Assembly (NCBI GenBank): GCA_015179045.1
Contig: WHUZ01000001.1
Span: forward strand, 744,001-808,000
DNA from: Kalaharituber pfeilii
Lineage: Eukaryota > Ascomycota > Pezizomycetes > Pezizales > Pezizaceae
Direction: 5' to 3'
Length of the DNA stretch: 64,000 nt
Both the position numbers and the translations under genes were made by a program. Positions 1-9,235 of the stretch are shown here, in pieces. The number at the start of each line of letters is the position of its first letter. Position 1 is the stretch's first letter. The notes beneath the pieces are model-generated. The model searched no databases. It was not told the DNA's origin and was given only the letters and a program-made list of their open reading frames with translations.

Positions 1-907
1 GAGTCGTCGAGAAGGTGGCTGCCATCATGGGATGCCGGAAGGCGGGGGCGAGGGGCCCTCCCCGCGGCCGCAGAGGCGGGCACAGGAGGGATATGCTGGC
101 TGGTCGGTTAAACATTTGTATCTGTGCCGGCTCGTGGGCGCAATTGAGCGTTTACTGGGTCAGCTATAATGGGGTTCGAGTTTGGCTGGAGGTTGCGGCG
201 CTTTGTCGCTGCTCGGAACCTTGCGGCTCACAGCTGCACGTGACTCCGCCTGTTGCCCACAACTGCCTGCGCTTACGCGGGGATACCGGTAGTGGGGTGT
301 GCATTCAACACATTTCTCCAGCGTATGATATGACATATGCAGCAAGGGAGCCCAGGGCTTAGTCACCTTCCATGGACCCATCGCGTAGCATATCATATGC
401 AGGTTGCGCCGAGCTGATCTCATCTACGTCCGTAATTGCTCAATCTGATCTTATCATATCTGATTCAGTTCGGTCAGCGTGCTGCAAACACCTGCACAAA
501 GCAGTGATGCACGCGGATCGGTGCGGGCAGGGGTTGCTTGCATTGACACTCTCAAGCCCAACCAAACAATAACAACGAAATTTTGCACCCGCCGTCACGT
601 CAAGCTTACTTAATTGCCAGTGTCGAATTCTCAGCGGGCGAGGTGAACAGAAAAGAGGCACTCCAGAACCTGAACAGAACGATCATTGCTTAGCGTCAAG
701 TAACATACGGACGAAGTGAGAACGTAATTTCGGAGCACTTTTGTGCGTGCGCGTGGGGCAATTCGCGCGGGCTACGGTGCTGTGATGGTACGGGACTACT
801 TTTGACGCGAGAAGCACAGCCTGGAATTGGAGAGCGTGAATTAGAACTGGGGTTCGTAAGCTGATTGGGCCCAGGCACCGACTAGGAAATCGACAGCGGC
901 GCCTGTC
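1..907. other. Non-coding or unassigned left edge
   Basis: No convincing gene is visible. The first 360 bases are GC-rich and contain open frames of biased composition on both strands, none with recognisable motifs. Near 310-410 two similar AT-rich blocks occur (GCGTATGATATG... and GCGTAGCATATC...), each containing CATATGCAG. The last few hundred bases are the probable promoter of the CENP-Q-like gene that starts at 908. Confidence 0.4.
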
Positions 908-3587
908 ATGGCAAAGGCAAAGGGAGCAGGACCAGAGCCTAGGACAGCAATCGCGGCGGCAGCATCTACAGGGAGAAAAGACAGACGGAAATCTACGGCG
1001 TCCGGGATAGGTGCGGCCTCGGCAAAAGCAGTAGCACCAGCGTCGGCATTAAGGAAGCCACTGTCACCACATCCGGGAAATAACATGGGCAAGAAAAACA
1101 CATCATTGTCAACCTCGAAATCAGGAGTACAAAAGGGCGTGGCATCGGGGAGAGTGACGAAGAGGGTCCCTGGATCAGCGGCGCCCACAGCGGGGTCGAT
1201 TGGCACGAGGAGGAAGAGTGGAGGCGCGGCGACGGTTGACAGAAAAAATGCGCGAGGGAAGGAGAAGCAGAGTGGCAAGGGTACGGCGACAAATACTACG
1301 GGGAAGAAGAGGAAGAGTGCGGCAGCCAAGGGTGATGATGAAAAGGGAGACGATATGGAAGTAGATGAGGAGGATGCAGAGATGGACGCTGGAGGTACGA
1401 TTCTCTTCGGCGGCTGGCAGTCCCAAAACAATTAGCCAACGAAATCCTCCTAGGACCTGAAGCTGACTTTGGAACTTTGTCAACAGGAGCGGAAGACGAG
1501 GAGGCAGAAAGGGCACAATCAAATGAACCGAACCAGCCAATACTACAAGCGCGGACCCGCCGAATACCGATACAGACTGTCGAGGATAGCTGGGCCCATA
1601 TCCCTGAAGCGGGTCAGAAGGAGATAACTGAGTTCTTGGATAATATGGAGAAGACGGTCATCAATACATTCACGTCAGACCGACGGAAGCAGGAGGCACA
1701 GGTTGAAATCAGGAAGGTTAAAAAGAGGTATGTTGGTAGTCGAGGCGCCAACCCTATCCGCATATATATATACCTCTTCAATGCGGTCTCTTCTGGGCCG
1801 AGGGATACATGGATACATGCAGATTTTATGGGCATCAACGGGAGAAAGTAGATGCGTATCCTCGATGGTTGAATTATCAACGTGGCGAGCAAGAACTGAT
1901 TCTCAAGTTTCATGAACACTGCAGGTTGATTCTGCAATTACCGAAAATACCTGTGCCCCCAGTTCCCGTCAAGGGTGTATTCAGTCTCGAGAAGTTGCAT
2001 GAACAGAACGTACGTATGGCTCCGTCATATCGTTAGCAATCGCGTTCTTCCAATTGCTATTTCTCAAAGCTAAGTAGAATAGCATGGACGAAGCTTTGTT
2101 GGAGTTATTATGCTAACATAGGTAAACTCAATTTATAGAGGCAAATGGAGTCAATAATACGCCCCGACCTGGAGCAAATTGGAGTGCTAGAGGCAGAAAT
2201 CGAGCGGACCCGGCGGCTGCTACAGGAGCGGCGACAGCAGCTTAGAACGCTTAAAACGAATGCCAACGATGAGGCTGCCATCAGGAGAAAGCGTGCTGGG
2301 CGGGTATGTATTATCTCTCTTCGAACCATCACTGTCATCAAACGGGCTGGCATCTACGCTTGCTTTCAGTTGTATCCTAACACTTCATCCCAATATCACG
2401 ATCATTGCCACAAATTCACTCGAGTAATGAGCATTTATTTCCCTGAAGCGGTTGCCCATCCGTTTCTTGTTTGCACTACTGACTGTGAGGAACATTTTCT
2501 GACGGAATGAAATAAAAAAACAGCTGCACGAAGCTCTTCGCGACCCCCCAGACCAAGAGCTACGGTATTCCGCAGACAACATCAACCTTGCCTCGGCAAA
2601 GCCAACTATCAACACAACTTACGATGTAAGTTCTGTTTTAAATGTCCTTACATCAACTGCCCTGACCCAATCCCCCCACCCACGCATACAAACCTCCCCT
2701 TATTCCTGGCTCTTACCCTGAAACGGCCCCCAATCAAAATTCCGCGCAAATTGGCATGGTTTCGGGACTCATTGCATGCTTGAAAATTAATATGATATCG
2801 TTCATCTTTATTCATCATTTCCAATTCTAGCTCTGCATACCTTATTGCAACCCTTCTTCCCCAGCCCGTTCCTCATCCCCGAGTTATCCAATCTTTTCGT
2901 TGAAATATTATTCGACTTTTGCTAACCCTAAGTTTGTCTTATGGCATTGCCCCCTCGCCCCGCATGCTTACACACACGTCATTGCACTTGAATTTACTCC
3001 ACACAGGGCTCTCACGGCAGCGCCGGATTTTTCATACCTGTTCCCCATCCCTTTTGGCCTCTGCTTGCTGGCATACCAATGCGCTCGCTGCGTTGAGGTG
3101 GATTGGTTGTTTGCTGCGACCTTTGCCCTGTTACCTGCATGAACCTTGCATGTGCGCACCCTGACGCACATTCGATGTGTTATACGCAGCTGCGGATTGT
3201 GTGCATGTGTGCCTGTTTGGACGGGTGCATGTCATATCAAAAAAAAAGCAGGCAGAGCCAAAAGAAAGTCCAAATGAAGTGGGGAATGAGGTTTTGAATT
3301 TCAAGTTGCTCAATAAATGGGGTTGATATTGAGTCCAGTGGACGTGTGTGAGGATTTGCATGGGCGAGATGGCATTGCCTTGACGTTTTCTCAACTTAAA
3401 ACAGCCATCGCAAGACGCTGAGATAGTCGAGCTGAAAACTACGCTCAAGGATCATTTAACGAGCATGGCTGGGAACGCAGCGCAGTTGGAAGGGTTCAGT
3501 GAGCAGCTGAGGAATACAAGGTGTGTGGTGGACGAGGTGCTGTGGAGAATGGGCAGCGGAGTGTACGATACGTTAATGGGGGTTTAG
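908..3587 (+). CDS. Kinetochore protein of the CENP-Q / Fta7 family (six exons)
   Basis: Predicted exons 908-1394, 1487-1727, 1823-2009, 2139-2303, 2524-2625 and 3405-3587 join in frame (phases 1, 2, 0, 0, 0) to about 454 aa ending at TAG. Residues 1-160 are basic, Ala/Ser/Lys-rich and disordered, ending in an acidic patch. Then come a segment with IPIQTVEDSWAHIPEAG and FLDNMEKTVINTF, a VPPVPVKG stretch, and a long charged coiled coil (EAEIERTRRLLQERRQQL) followed by a C-terminal helix ending VVDEVLWRMG. This order (basic tail, helical middle, coiled coil) is that of CENP-Q/Fta7, a COMA/CCAN inner-kinetochore subunit. The identification rests on architecture and partial motif resemblance, so another coiled-coil chromatin protein remains possible. 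The last intron (2626-3404, 779 nt) is unusually long for a fungus. Confidence 0.6.
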
Positions 3588-4320
3588 CAGCGCGGACATG
3601 GCAACGGGATTGAGTAACTATGTACAGATTGGGATGGAAGGTTTAGGTTAAGGCCGGCTACACTGGGAAGGATGGAGGAAAGTACAAGGGTTATACGGGG
3701 AAACAAACTAACACTGAATGTTGGGTTAAATGGGCTGGGTTGGTCGGAGGATTCCTGGAGGAATGCTTTCAATTAGGGAGGATTTTCGCCTTTTCTCTGA
3801 CTGTTTTGATTGGTGTGGGGTTTCATGTTATTTATTACAGCTAGATTGGCGTTTGGGGGCTCGATGAATATTCCTTTTTTTTTTTTTTCCATCAATTGCT
3901 GTAATCATCATACCTGCCTGCATTGCTCACCGTCTGATTATGAGTTCAGCAATATGCATATTGGGTCTGTTGCACTGATTCTGATTCGATGTAAACCGCC
4001 AGGGCGCTCTACCATACTCGGATGCCATGCGTAGTGCGTCTCTGACGACTTGGAGGATATGCACCGCAGAAGTGAAATATCATGCACAGTGGTCAGGTGG
4101 ACTGAATATGCAACTTGAACTGTGGTCATGACGTTTCTGATTTCATGATCGCTTTTCTCTTTGCCGTAATATCCTCTTTACCGCGAGATGCCGCTGCTAT
4201 GCGCAAGCTCATTCCACACCAATGATTGTTCAGTTGGGTACGAGGGTACCTCATGAATTTTGTTGCATAAATACGGTGTTCGTCGTGGGCACGCTTATTA
4301 TAAATGGGGCTGTTTTTAGA
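3588..4320. other. Intergenic, nothing recognised
   Basis: AT-rich sequence with a T13-14 run near 3875-3890. Short open frames lack motifs. It separates the CENP-Q-like gene from the first Copia fragment. The 5' LTR of that fragment must begin somewhere in the last 200 bases, but I cannot fix its start. Confidence 0.4.
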
Positions 4321-4376
4321 CGCTTGTTTTTGAGGTTATACTCAGTATATGAATTAATTAACTGTAGCTCTCAACA

Positions 4377-4390
4377 GGTTACGAGCCCGG
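4377..4390 (+). other. Copia primer binding site, half-tRNA-iMet type
   Basis: GGTTACGAGCCCGG directly follows an LTR-like end (CTCAACA at 4370-4376). Its complement matches the anticodon stem-loop of initiator tRNA-Met (GGGCTCATAACC, one mismatch here), not the tRNA 3' end. Ty5 and Drosophila copia are known to prime from such an internal iMet site. The same signal, with the exact iMet match, occurs on the minus strand at 19685-19698. Confidence 0.6.
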
Positions 4391-4441
4391 CACTCTATTA
4401 TGCATAACCTATTGCCTTCTATAGAATTACTGCCATTGGTA

Positions 4442-5030
4442 ATGAGTTGATCAATGAATTTCTGGGACGATTAATGGCCTATCAAACCGAACTCGCACAT
4501 ACCGACTACGCTGTGACGGACGAGCAGCTCAAAACCCACGCAATGTAGAAATTGACGCCGAAATATGAGTTCTACAAGTGCTACAAACTCGACAGACCTG
4601 CCGATACCAGAACCATTGATTACACGCTGAACCTCCTTCTTGATTTCAAACTCGGTCAAGAAAATGTCACACAGTCTACAGCCATGGTCTCTCAGGATAG
4701 AGGAAGAGGTGGTTATAGGAACGGAAACAACTCACAACTAACATGCTGATACTGCCTAAAGAAGGACACAAAGGTAAGGATTGCAACCTGCAGAAAAAAA
4801 GTGAGGAGCTACGAAATCGATCCAAAAGATCAAAGAAGTCAGAAGAGTCCAATCCTGAATCAAGTCAAGCCAAAATTATCGGAGCATGTGTGCATTTCAC
4901 ACAATTCAAGCAAGCTTCGGGAACTGATCATAGACTCTGGTACATAGGCTCTGGTGCATCCAATCACATGTGCAATACACTTTCCACCTTTTATCACCTC
5001 CAATGCCTGTCGAAACGCTGTCCTGTTTAT
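4442..5030 (+). mobile_element. Copia (Ty1) fragment: gag and start of protease
   Basis: Translating the plus strand in pieces gives a gag region (FLGRLMAYQTEL, LKTHAM, then LDRPADTRTIDYTLNLLLD), an RGRGGYRNG patch, a CCHC knuckle (CLKKGHKGKDC with the first Cys out of frame), and a protease start with a DSGASNHMC-like motif written GSGASNHMC. Stops and a frameshift interrupt it. It shares the knuckle and protease sequence with the minus-strand copy at 19.0-19.6 kb. The reading ends near 5030, where the following protease sequence continues on the opposite strand. Confidence 0.75.
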
Positions 5031-5385
5031 CTGCGGATGAAACGGCAGAAGACGACGACGAAGCGAAGCCTGCAATTGATGCGGATGACAATTTGATAGG
5101 GGTAGCTGATAAAACAAACATCCCCTTCTTGTATGTGGTGGTGAGCGTCGAATTATTGATCTTATCGATTATTTCGCGTCTTTCCCCATCAAGTACCCTC
5201 AACTTTGACTGTGGACACTTCCCCACTGAAACAAGACTGCACTCCAAGTCAGGTATAACTAAGACGTCCTTCAGCATTAACATACTCTCATTTATTTTGA
5301 GCATAATCTGAAGAACGTATATCTTAGAGATTCCACCTAGAGCTTTACTCTCTTCTTTGATACAAGCACTCATCGTGTCTCCAAA
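5030..5385 (-). mobile_element. Copia protease segment, inverted relative to its 5' part
   Basis: The minus strand encodes KALGGISKIYVLQ, MLKDVLVIPDLECSLVSVGK and EIIDKINNSTLTTTYKKG. This is the part of the retropepsin/linker region that should follow the plus-strand DSGASNHMC piece. The homologous minus-strand copy at 19.03-19.38 kb carries both parts in one orientation, so a local inversion near 5030 explains the arrangement. It is non-functional. Confidence 0.7.
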
Positions 5386-5529
5386 GAAAGAACAATATTC
5401 TCCTTAAGAATCCTGTCGGATTCTTAGAAATTAGCATTTCAGCCAAAACTCTGCAGGTGATGTAGCTCCGGCACCTTTCCATACCACGCTTCATATTGTG
5501 TTAGCTTTCTATCGTCTTTATCTGTAACG

Positions 5530-5827
5530 GCTTGTGAGAGTGCAAGATTCAGTGAGTTACTTTGATGACTTGATAAGGATTTATTTCCTAAAGACAAAAT
5601 TGACCACAGAGATATACAAAGTCTTTGAGAGATTCAAGGTATCAGTGGAAAATAAGTGTACTAATATAGACCACTGTATCAAAGAGATTCAGATGTGATA
5701 ATGGCTGTGGCAAATATGACAATGCATAGTTCAAGAGCATACTACAATAGAGCGGAATCACATTTGAGCCATCTGTTTCTTATACTCAACACCAGAATAG
5801 TGTAAGTGAGAGAAAGAATAGTATAAG
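5530..5827 (+). mobile_element. Copia integrase fragment, left arm of inverted repeat
   Basis: Reading around frameshifts gives IYFLKTKLTTEIYKVFERFK, a DNG...YDN motif and YTQHQNSVSERKN, the middle of a Copia integrase catalytic core. The reading resumes after the inserted miniature element at 6713-6810 (RNRTI, EMVVSMLSDSGLGKEF). The same sequence occurs in reverse complement at 6930-7290. Stops make it a pseudogene. Confidence 0.75.
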
Positions 5828-6064
5828 TGTTACGGAGGTGGTAAACGCAGAAAGTTACCGTCCGCCAGGTCAAAAAGACACTTGACTAGCGATACTCGCT
5901 AGTCCTCTGCGTAGCTCATATAGTACTCATTATGCAACTGCGGCGCCTTTCCGGCTGTCGCATGTCGCTCACGTCGCATATGCGCATTTCGTATGCGCTT
6001 GCATTTTTCGCTTTTCACGCGCTCCACCGGCCGCCCACACTACGGTCGCGGTGAACCCGTAACA
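5828..6064 (-). repeat. 3' LTR of miniature element
   Basis: Minus-strand 3' LTR, 237 bp, TG...CA ends. On the minus strand it contains a TATATG box and, 28 nt downstream, TATCGCTAGTCAAG. It also holds a perfect hairpin (GACTAGCGA, 3-nt loop, TCGCTAGTC). It appears identical to the copy at 6471-6707. Confidence 0.85.
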
Positions 6065-6078
6065 GTACCCCCCCTCTT
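6065..6078 (-). other. Polypurine tract of miniature element
   Basis: On the minus strand AAGAGGGGGGGTAC directly precedes the 3' LTR. The Gypsy element has AAAAAGGGGAGTAC in the same place (9220-9233), which suggests the same reverse-transcription machinery. Confidence 0.7.
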
Positions 6079-6456
6079 AGGGGGACTTCTCCGGGTTGCT
6101 ACTATATGAGTCTGCCCCCACCCTGGCCGTCGTGGATTATCCCATGCGCTGTGCTACATGACCCTTCCGACCAGGATGTCAGCCAGGGATTCGATACGTC
6201 ACTTTGTCCTTGCTGCTGCCTCAGACGCATTGCGCAAGCACCACCCATCACTTGGCATGCCGGGATTACACAGCGTCGCCTAATATCAATATTTTGCCGT
6301 CTTACATGGCCTTCCATATTGCTCTTGGCTCTGGCTCTGGCTCGTGGCTCTCGCTCTTTGGCTCTTGGCTCAGGTAAGGTCTTACTTTCTGCGGCTTTAA
6401 TACTTAATACTCAGGGAATTGGCGAGATAAGTTAAGCATCGAACCGGTGACCGGTT

Positions 6457-6470
6457 TATCGCTAGTCAAC
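6457..6470 (-). other. Predicted self-primer binding site
   Basis: Minus strand immediately after the 5' LTR: GTTGACTAGCGATA. Thirteen of these bases (TTGACTAGCGATA) are the reverse complement of TATCGCTAGTCAA in the LTR, placed where transcription should begin, 28 nt after a TATATG box. No TGG start of a tRNA-type primer site is present. Confidence 0.6.
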
Positions 6471-6707
6471 TGTTACGGAGGTGGTAAACGCAGAAAGTTA
6501 CCGTCCGCCAGGTCAAAAAGACACTTGACTAGCGATACTCGCTAGTCCTCTGCGTAGCTCATATAGTACTCATTATGCAACTGCGGCGCCTTTCCGGCTG
6601 TCGCATGTCGCTCACGTCGCATATGCGCATTTCGTATGCGCTTGCATTTTTCGCTTTTCACGCGCTCCACCGGCCGCCCACACTACGGTCGCGGTGAACC
6701 CGTAACA
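6471..6707 (-). repeat. 5' LTR of miniature element
   Basis: Minus-strand 5' LTR, 237 bp, the same sequence by eye as 5828-6064. It is followed on the right by target duplication ATAAG at 6708-6712. Confidence 0.85.
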
Positions 6708-6825
6708 ATAAGGAACAGAACAATCTAAGAGATGGTAGTAAGTATGCTGAGTGACTCAGGACTTGGTAAGGAATTCTAGGTAGACAGCTATGTTTCGTTT
6801 ACTCAATACTATAAGAAACAGAACA

Positions 6826-6918
6826 ATCCAGAGAATAGAACAATCTAGAGAACAGAACAATCTAGAGAACAGAACAATCCAGAGAACAGAACAATCCAGA
6901 GAATAGAACAATTTCTAG
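6826..6918. repeat. Tandem repeat, about 17-bp unit, at the centre of an inverted repeat
   Basis: Six or seven tandem copies of a unit resembling AGAACAGAACAATCCAG (variants with TCTAG and ATAG). The unit derives from the RNRTIQ codons of the Copia integrase region next to it. The block separates the two arms of the Copia inverted repeat (6726-6800 against 6934-7005). Confidence 0.8.
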
Positions 6919-6929
6919 AACGGTTTGAG

Positions 6930-7290
6930 TATACGAAACATAGCTGTCTACCTAGAATTCCTTACCAAGTTCTGAGTTACTCAGCATACTTACTACCATC
7001 TCTTGGAATATTCTATTTCTTATACTATTCTTTCTCTCACTTATACTATTCTGGCATTGAGTATAAGAAACAGATAACTTAAATGTAATTCTGCTCTATT
7101 ATAGTATGCTCTTGAACTATGTATTGTTATATTCCCTACAGCCATTATTACATCTGAATCTCTCTGATATAGTAGTCTATATTAGTATACTCATTCTCCA
7201 CTGATGCCTTGAATCTCTCAAAGACTTTGTATATCTCTGTAGTCAACTTTGTCTTTAGGAAATAAATCGATGTCATGTGCACTGGAAAGG
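6930..7290 (-). mobile_element. Copia integrase fragment, right arm of inverted repeat
   Basis: Reverse complement of the left arm: minus-strand SDSGLGKEF-like region, then YTQ..NSVSERKN and the EIYKVFERFK region up to 7268. It lacks the miniature element, so it keeps the empty target site (AGTATAAGAAATAG). At about 7268 it joins unrelated Copia 3' sequence. Confidence 0.75.
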
Positions 7291-7353
7291 TTTTTATCAA
7301 GGTCAACAATTCTGTATTACATCTGTGTTTGTCTGTGTCTACCTAGAGCATTT

Positions 7354-7546
7354 CGGTTGAGGGAGGAGTGTTAGAGATCTGCAGTAATGTCCAGTCGGAC
7401 ATGATGGTTCGGAGTGTCGGATATTATGGTGTGGGCCATGACGGAGGCTAGTAAGTCCTAAGAGCAACCTCATACTCTATGTATATAGATACCGTACTTT
7501 TGGCTACTTTGTCTAAGGAATAACAGTTCAGCATATCGCTTATTAC
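7354..7546 (+). repeat. Copia 3' LTR with polypurine tract, plus orientation
   Basis: GGTTGAGGGAGGAG (a purine tract) is followed by TGTTAGAGATC at 7368 and ends near TTATTACA at 7546. This matches the 3' junction of Copia elements. The LTR is about 180 bp with a TATATAGATA box near 7480. The right boundary is by eye. Confidence 0.55.
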
Positions 7547-7549
7547 ATT

Positions 7550-7807
7550 AGATACAGGAGCAGAAGTAACATATATAGATAACTTCTAGTAAAAGACGAG
7601 AAATTCTCAGCTTGAACAAAAACCTGTTTTTATTCACATCATAACGACAAGCCGTAATCATACTTTAGTGCATATGTCAATAAATTATCATGGTGAAGTA
7701 GTATGACAGTAACAATAGTGAAGTAGATATGACAATGAACTGTTATAACAGTGAAGTGGATCTCAATAATAAAATAATATGCTACATAGTGAAGCTTCAT
7801 TCTTAAC
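7550..7807 (-). repeat. Copia 3' LTR, minus orientation (approximate)
   Basis: On the minus strand a purine-rich GTGTGAGAGAG is followed by TGTTAAGAATG at 7807, the form of a PPT-LTR junction. The AT-rich body contains imperfect repeats of GTGAAGTAG/ATATGAC. The far end abuts the plus-strand LTR and is not resolved. Confidence 0.45.
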
Positions 7808-8682
7808 ACTCTCTCACACTAGAAAGTATGAACATTATCTTAGAAAATTCAACGATTTCAGAAAATATGCTATGTAGGCAAACTTCAGTGCTTAGTACCT
7901 TGAATAGTTGTACCATTAGTATTCATCTGTATAATTGTTTTCTTTCTCAATACCCACTTGCAGTCAATAAACTTCTTATCCAATGGGCGAGATACAAGAA
8001 CCTATGTCTTATTTGCTAGTAATGCTTGATAATTCTTTATTACAAGCCTTTATCTATTGCTCTTTATTAGAACTATGCATTGCTTGCTCAAACGTAATAG
8101 GTTCAACTCCTTCAGAGTCCTCTTGAGAGGTACTCACAACATTCAATACTCGATTTAGTGTATTATCCTCAAATTCAGATCGCAGAGGTTGCTCAGTTTT
8201 CCAACACTACGTCTCATCAAAAACAATATTCGCTGCCGTAACTGTTCTCTAGCTCTTAGGATCCCATAACTTCCATATTTTGTTTGTTTGCTCAGCATAC
8301 CCCAACATTATATATTGCTTACTTTTGGGTTCTAGCTTCGTTCTTTTAATTTCTGGAATATGAACGTATGCAATGCGATCTTCTGAGATGTGCTAAAGAA
8401 GGTTTTTTATTAGTTCATGCCTCAAAAGGTATACAGAATCTCAACACCACTTTTGAGGATAATCGATTTCTCAAGTAAATGGCTGTGAGTACTGCTTCAG
8501 ACCAAAATACAGATAACAAACCACTATCACTCAACATGCTTCAAACCATCTCAGTTATTATTCTAATTATTCGCTCGGCCACTCCATTTTGATGTTGAGT
8601 ATGTGGTGCACACGGTTCAAATAAGATGCCATATTCTTGAAGAAGATTTTTGAACATGTTATTGTTGTATTCACTGGTATCT
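7808..8682 (-). mobile_element. Copia pol remnant: end of integrase and linker
   Basis: Minus strand: SEYNNNMFKNLLQEYG and APHTQHQNGVAERI (integrase third acidic residue region), SMLSDSGLLSVFWSEAV, then IKRTKLEPKSKQYIMLGY and WDPKS. Multiple stops. Most of the reverse transcriptase and RNase H are missing before the 3' LTR. At 8683 it is interrupted by the Gypsy LTR; the preceding integrase residues (ending RSDN) are found at 18068, so these are probably two halves of one element. Confidence 0.75.
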
Positions 8683-9219
8683 GTTACGGGGTACGGGTAC
8701 TGTAGCCCGTATACTAGATAAATCAATTAAATAGTAAATAAGCGTTATATTCGTTAGGGTCGAGTTCCGGGTTCTTGCCCCTTCAACTCCCGTGGGCCAG
8801 GCCTCTATTTATACAAAAAAGTGTTTTTTCGAAGCAGGTCAACTGAGCCTACTTGAAAGGTTCCTAGGGATCAAGCCAGACCTTGAAAATGCCAAGTAGA
8901 AAAGCCTTATCAACGACCGACCCTATTAAGAAACAAATGAGAAATCCGAAACACCATAATACATGTTGATTTCCGAAAATACATTCATAATTCCAGCCAC
9001 TATGAAAAAGATTTGACAAGTAAAAGATAAGGAAGGTTGTTGCACACACCCGTGGCTGCCTTACGCAACAGGAGCTGCCGACTATAGTCAGTAACTAAGG
9101 TTGTTAATCTTAGTAGTTACCCCAGCCGGCGATGATCCATCGCCCCTAGCCCACTTGTTGGTGTTAGCTGATAACACCATTAAGATGTTGTTATGGCATG
9201 ACAGGTTACTACCATAACA
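8683..9219 (-). repeat. Ty3/Gypsy 3' LTR
   Basis: 537-bp segment that on the minus strand starts TGTTATGG and ends CCGTAACA. It contains a TATAAATA box (minus strand, near 8808-8815). A purine tract AAAAAGGGGAGTAC precedes it on the minus strand. The matching 5' LTR is absent, so LTR divergence cannot be used for dating. Confidence 0.8.
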
Positions 9220-9233
9220 GTACTCCCCTTTTT
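9220..9233 (-). other. Gypsy polypurine tract
   Basis: AAAAAGGGGAGTAC on the minus strand, directly adjacent to the LTR start TGTTATGG. Confidence 0.7.
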
Positions 9234-9235
9234 AG

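Larger units (their letters stand above)
5828..6707 (-). mobile_element. Miniature LTR retrotransposon (TRIM-like), complete
   Basis: Two 237-bp direct repeats (5828-6064 and 6471-6707) start TGTTACGG and end CGTAACA; I see no difference between them. They flank a 406-bp internal region without a protein-coding domain. The target duplication ATAAG lies at 5823-5827 and 6708-6712. Coding polarity is minus: a purine tract ending GGGGGGGTAC sits next to the left LTR (6065-6078), and the predicted primer site next to the right one (6457-6470). The uninterrupted target exists in the inverted copy around 7016-7025. It has no gag or pol, so it must be mobilised in trans; the LTR ends and purine-tract junction match the resident Gypsy family. 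Confidence 0.85.

Noticed and set aside
15..661. Several overlapping open frames at the left edge
   Set aside because: Frames on both strands overlap with biased composition, no motifs and no splice-consistent extension; probably chance in GC-rich DNA.
841..1431. 196-aa minus-strand frame
   Set aside because: Antisense of the first exon of the CENP-Q-like gene; hydrophobic composition is the complement of a Lys/Ala-rich coding strand.
6102..6435. Short open frames inside the miniature LTR element (71 and 109 aa)
   Set aside because: Both strands are partly open over the same bases, with no start context or motif; the interior is taken as non-coding.
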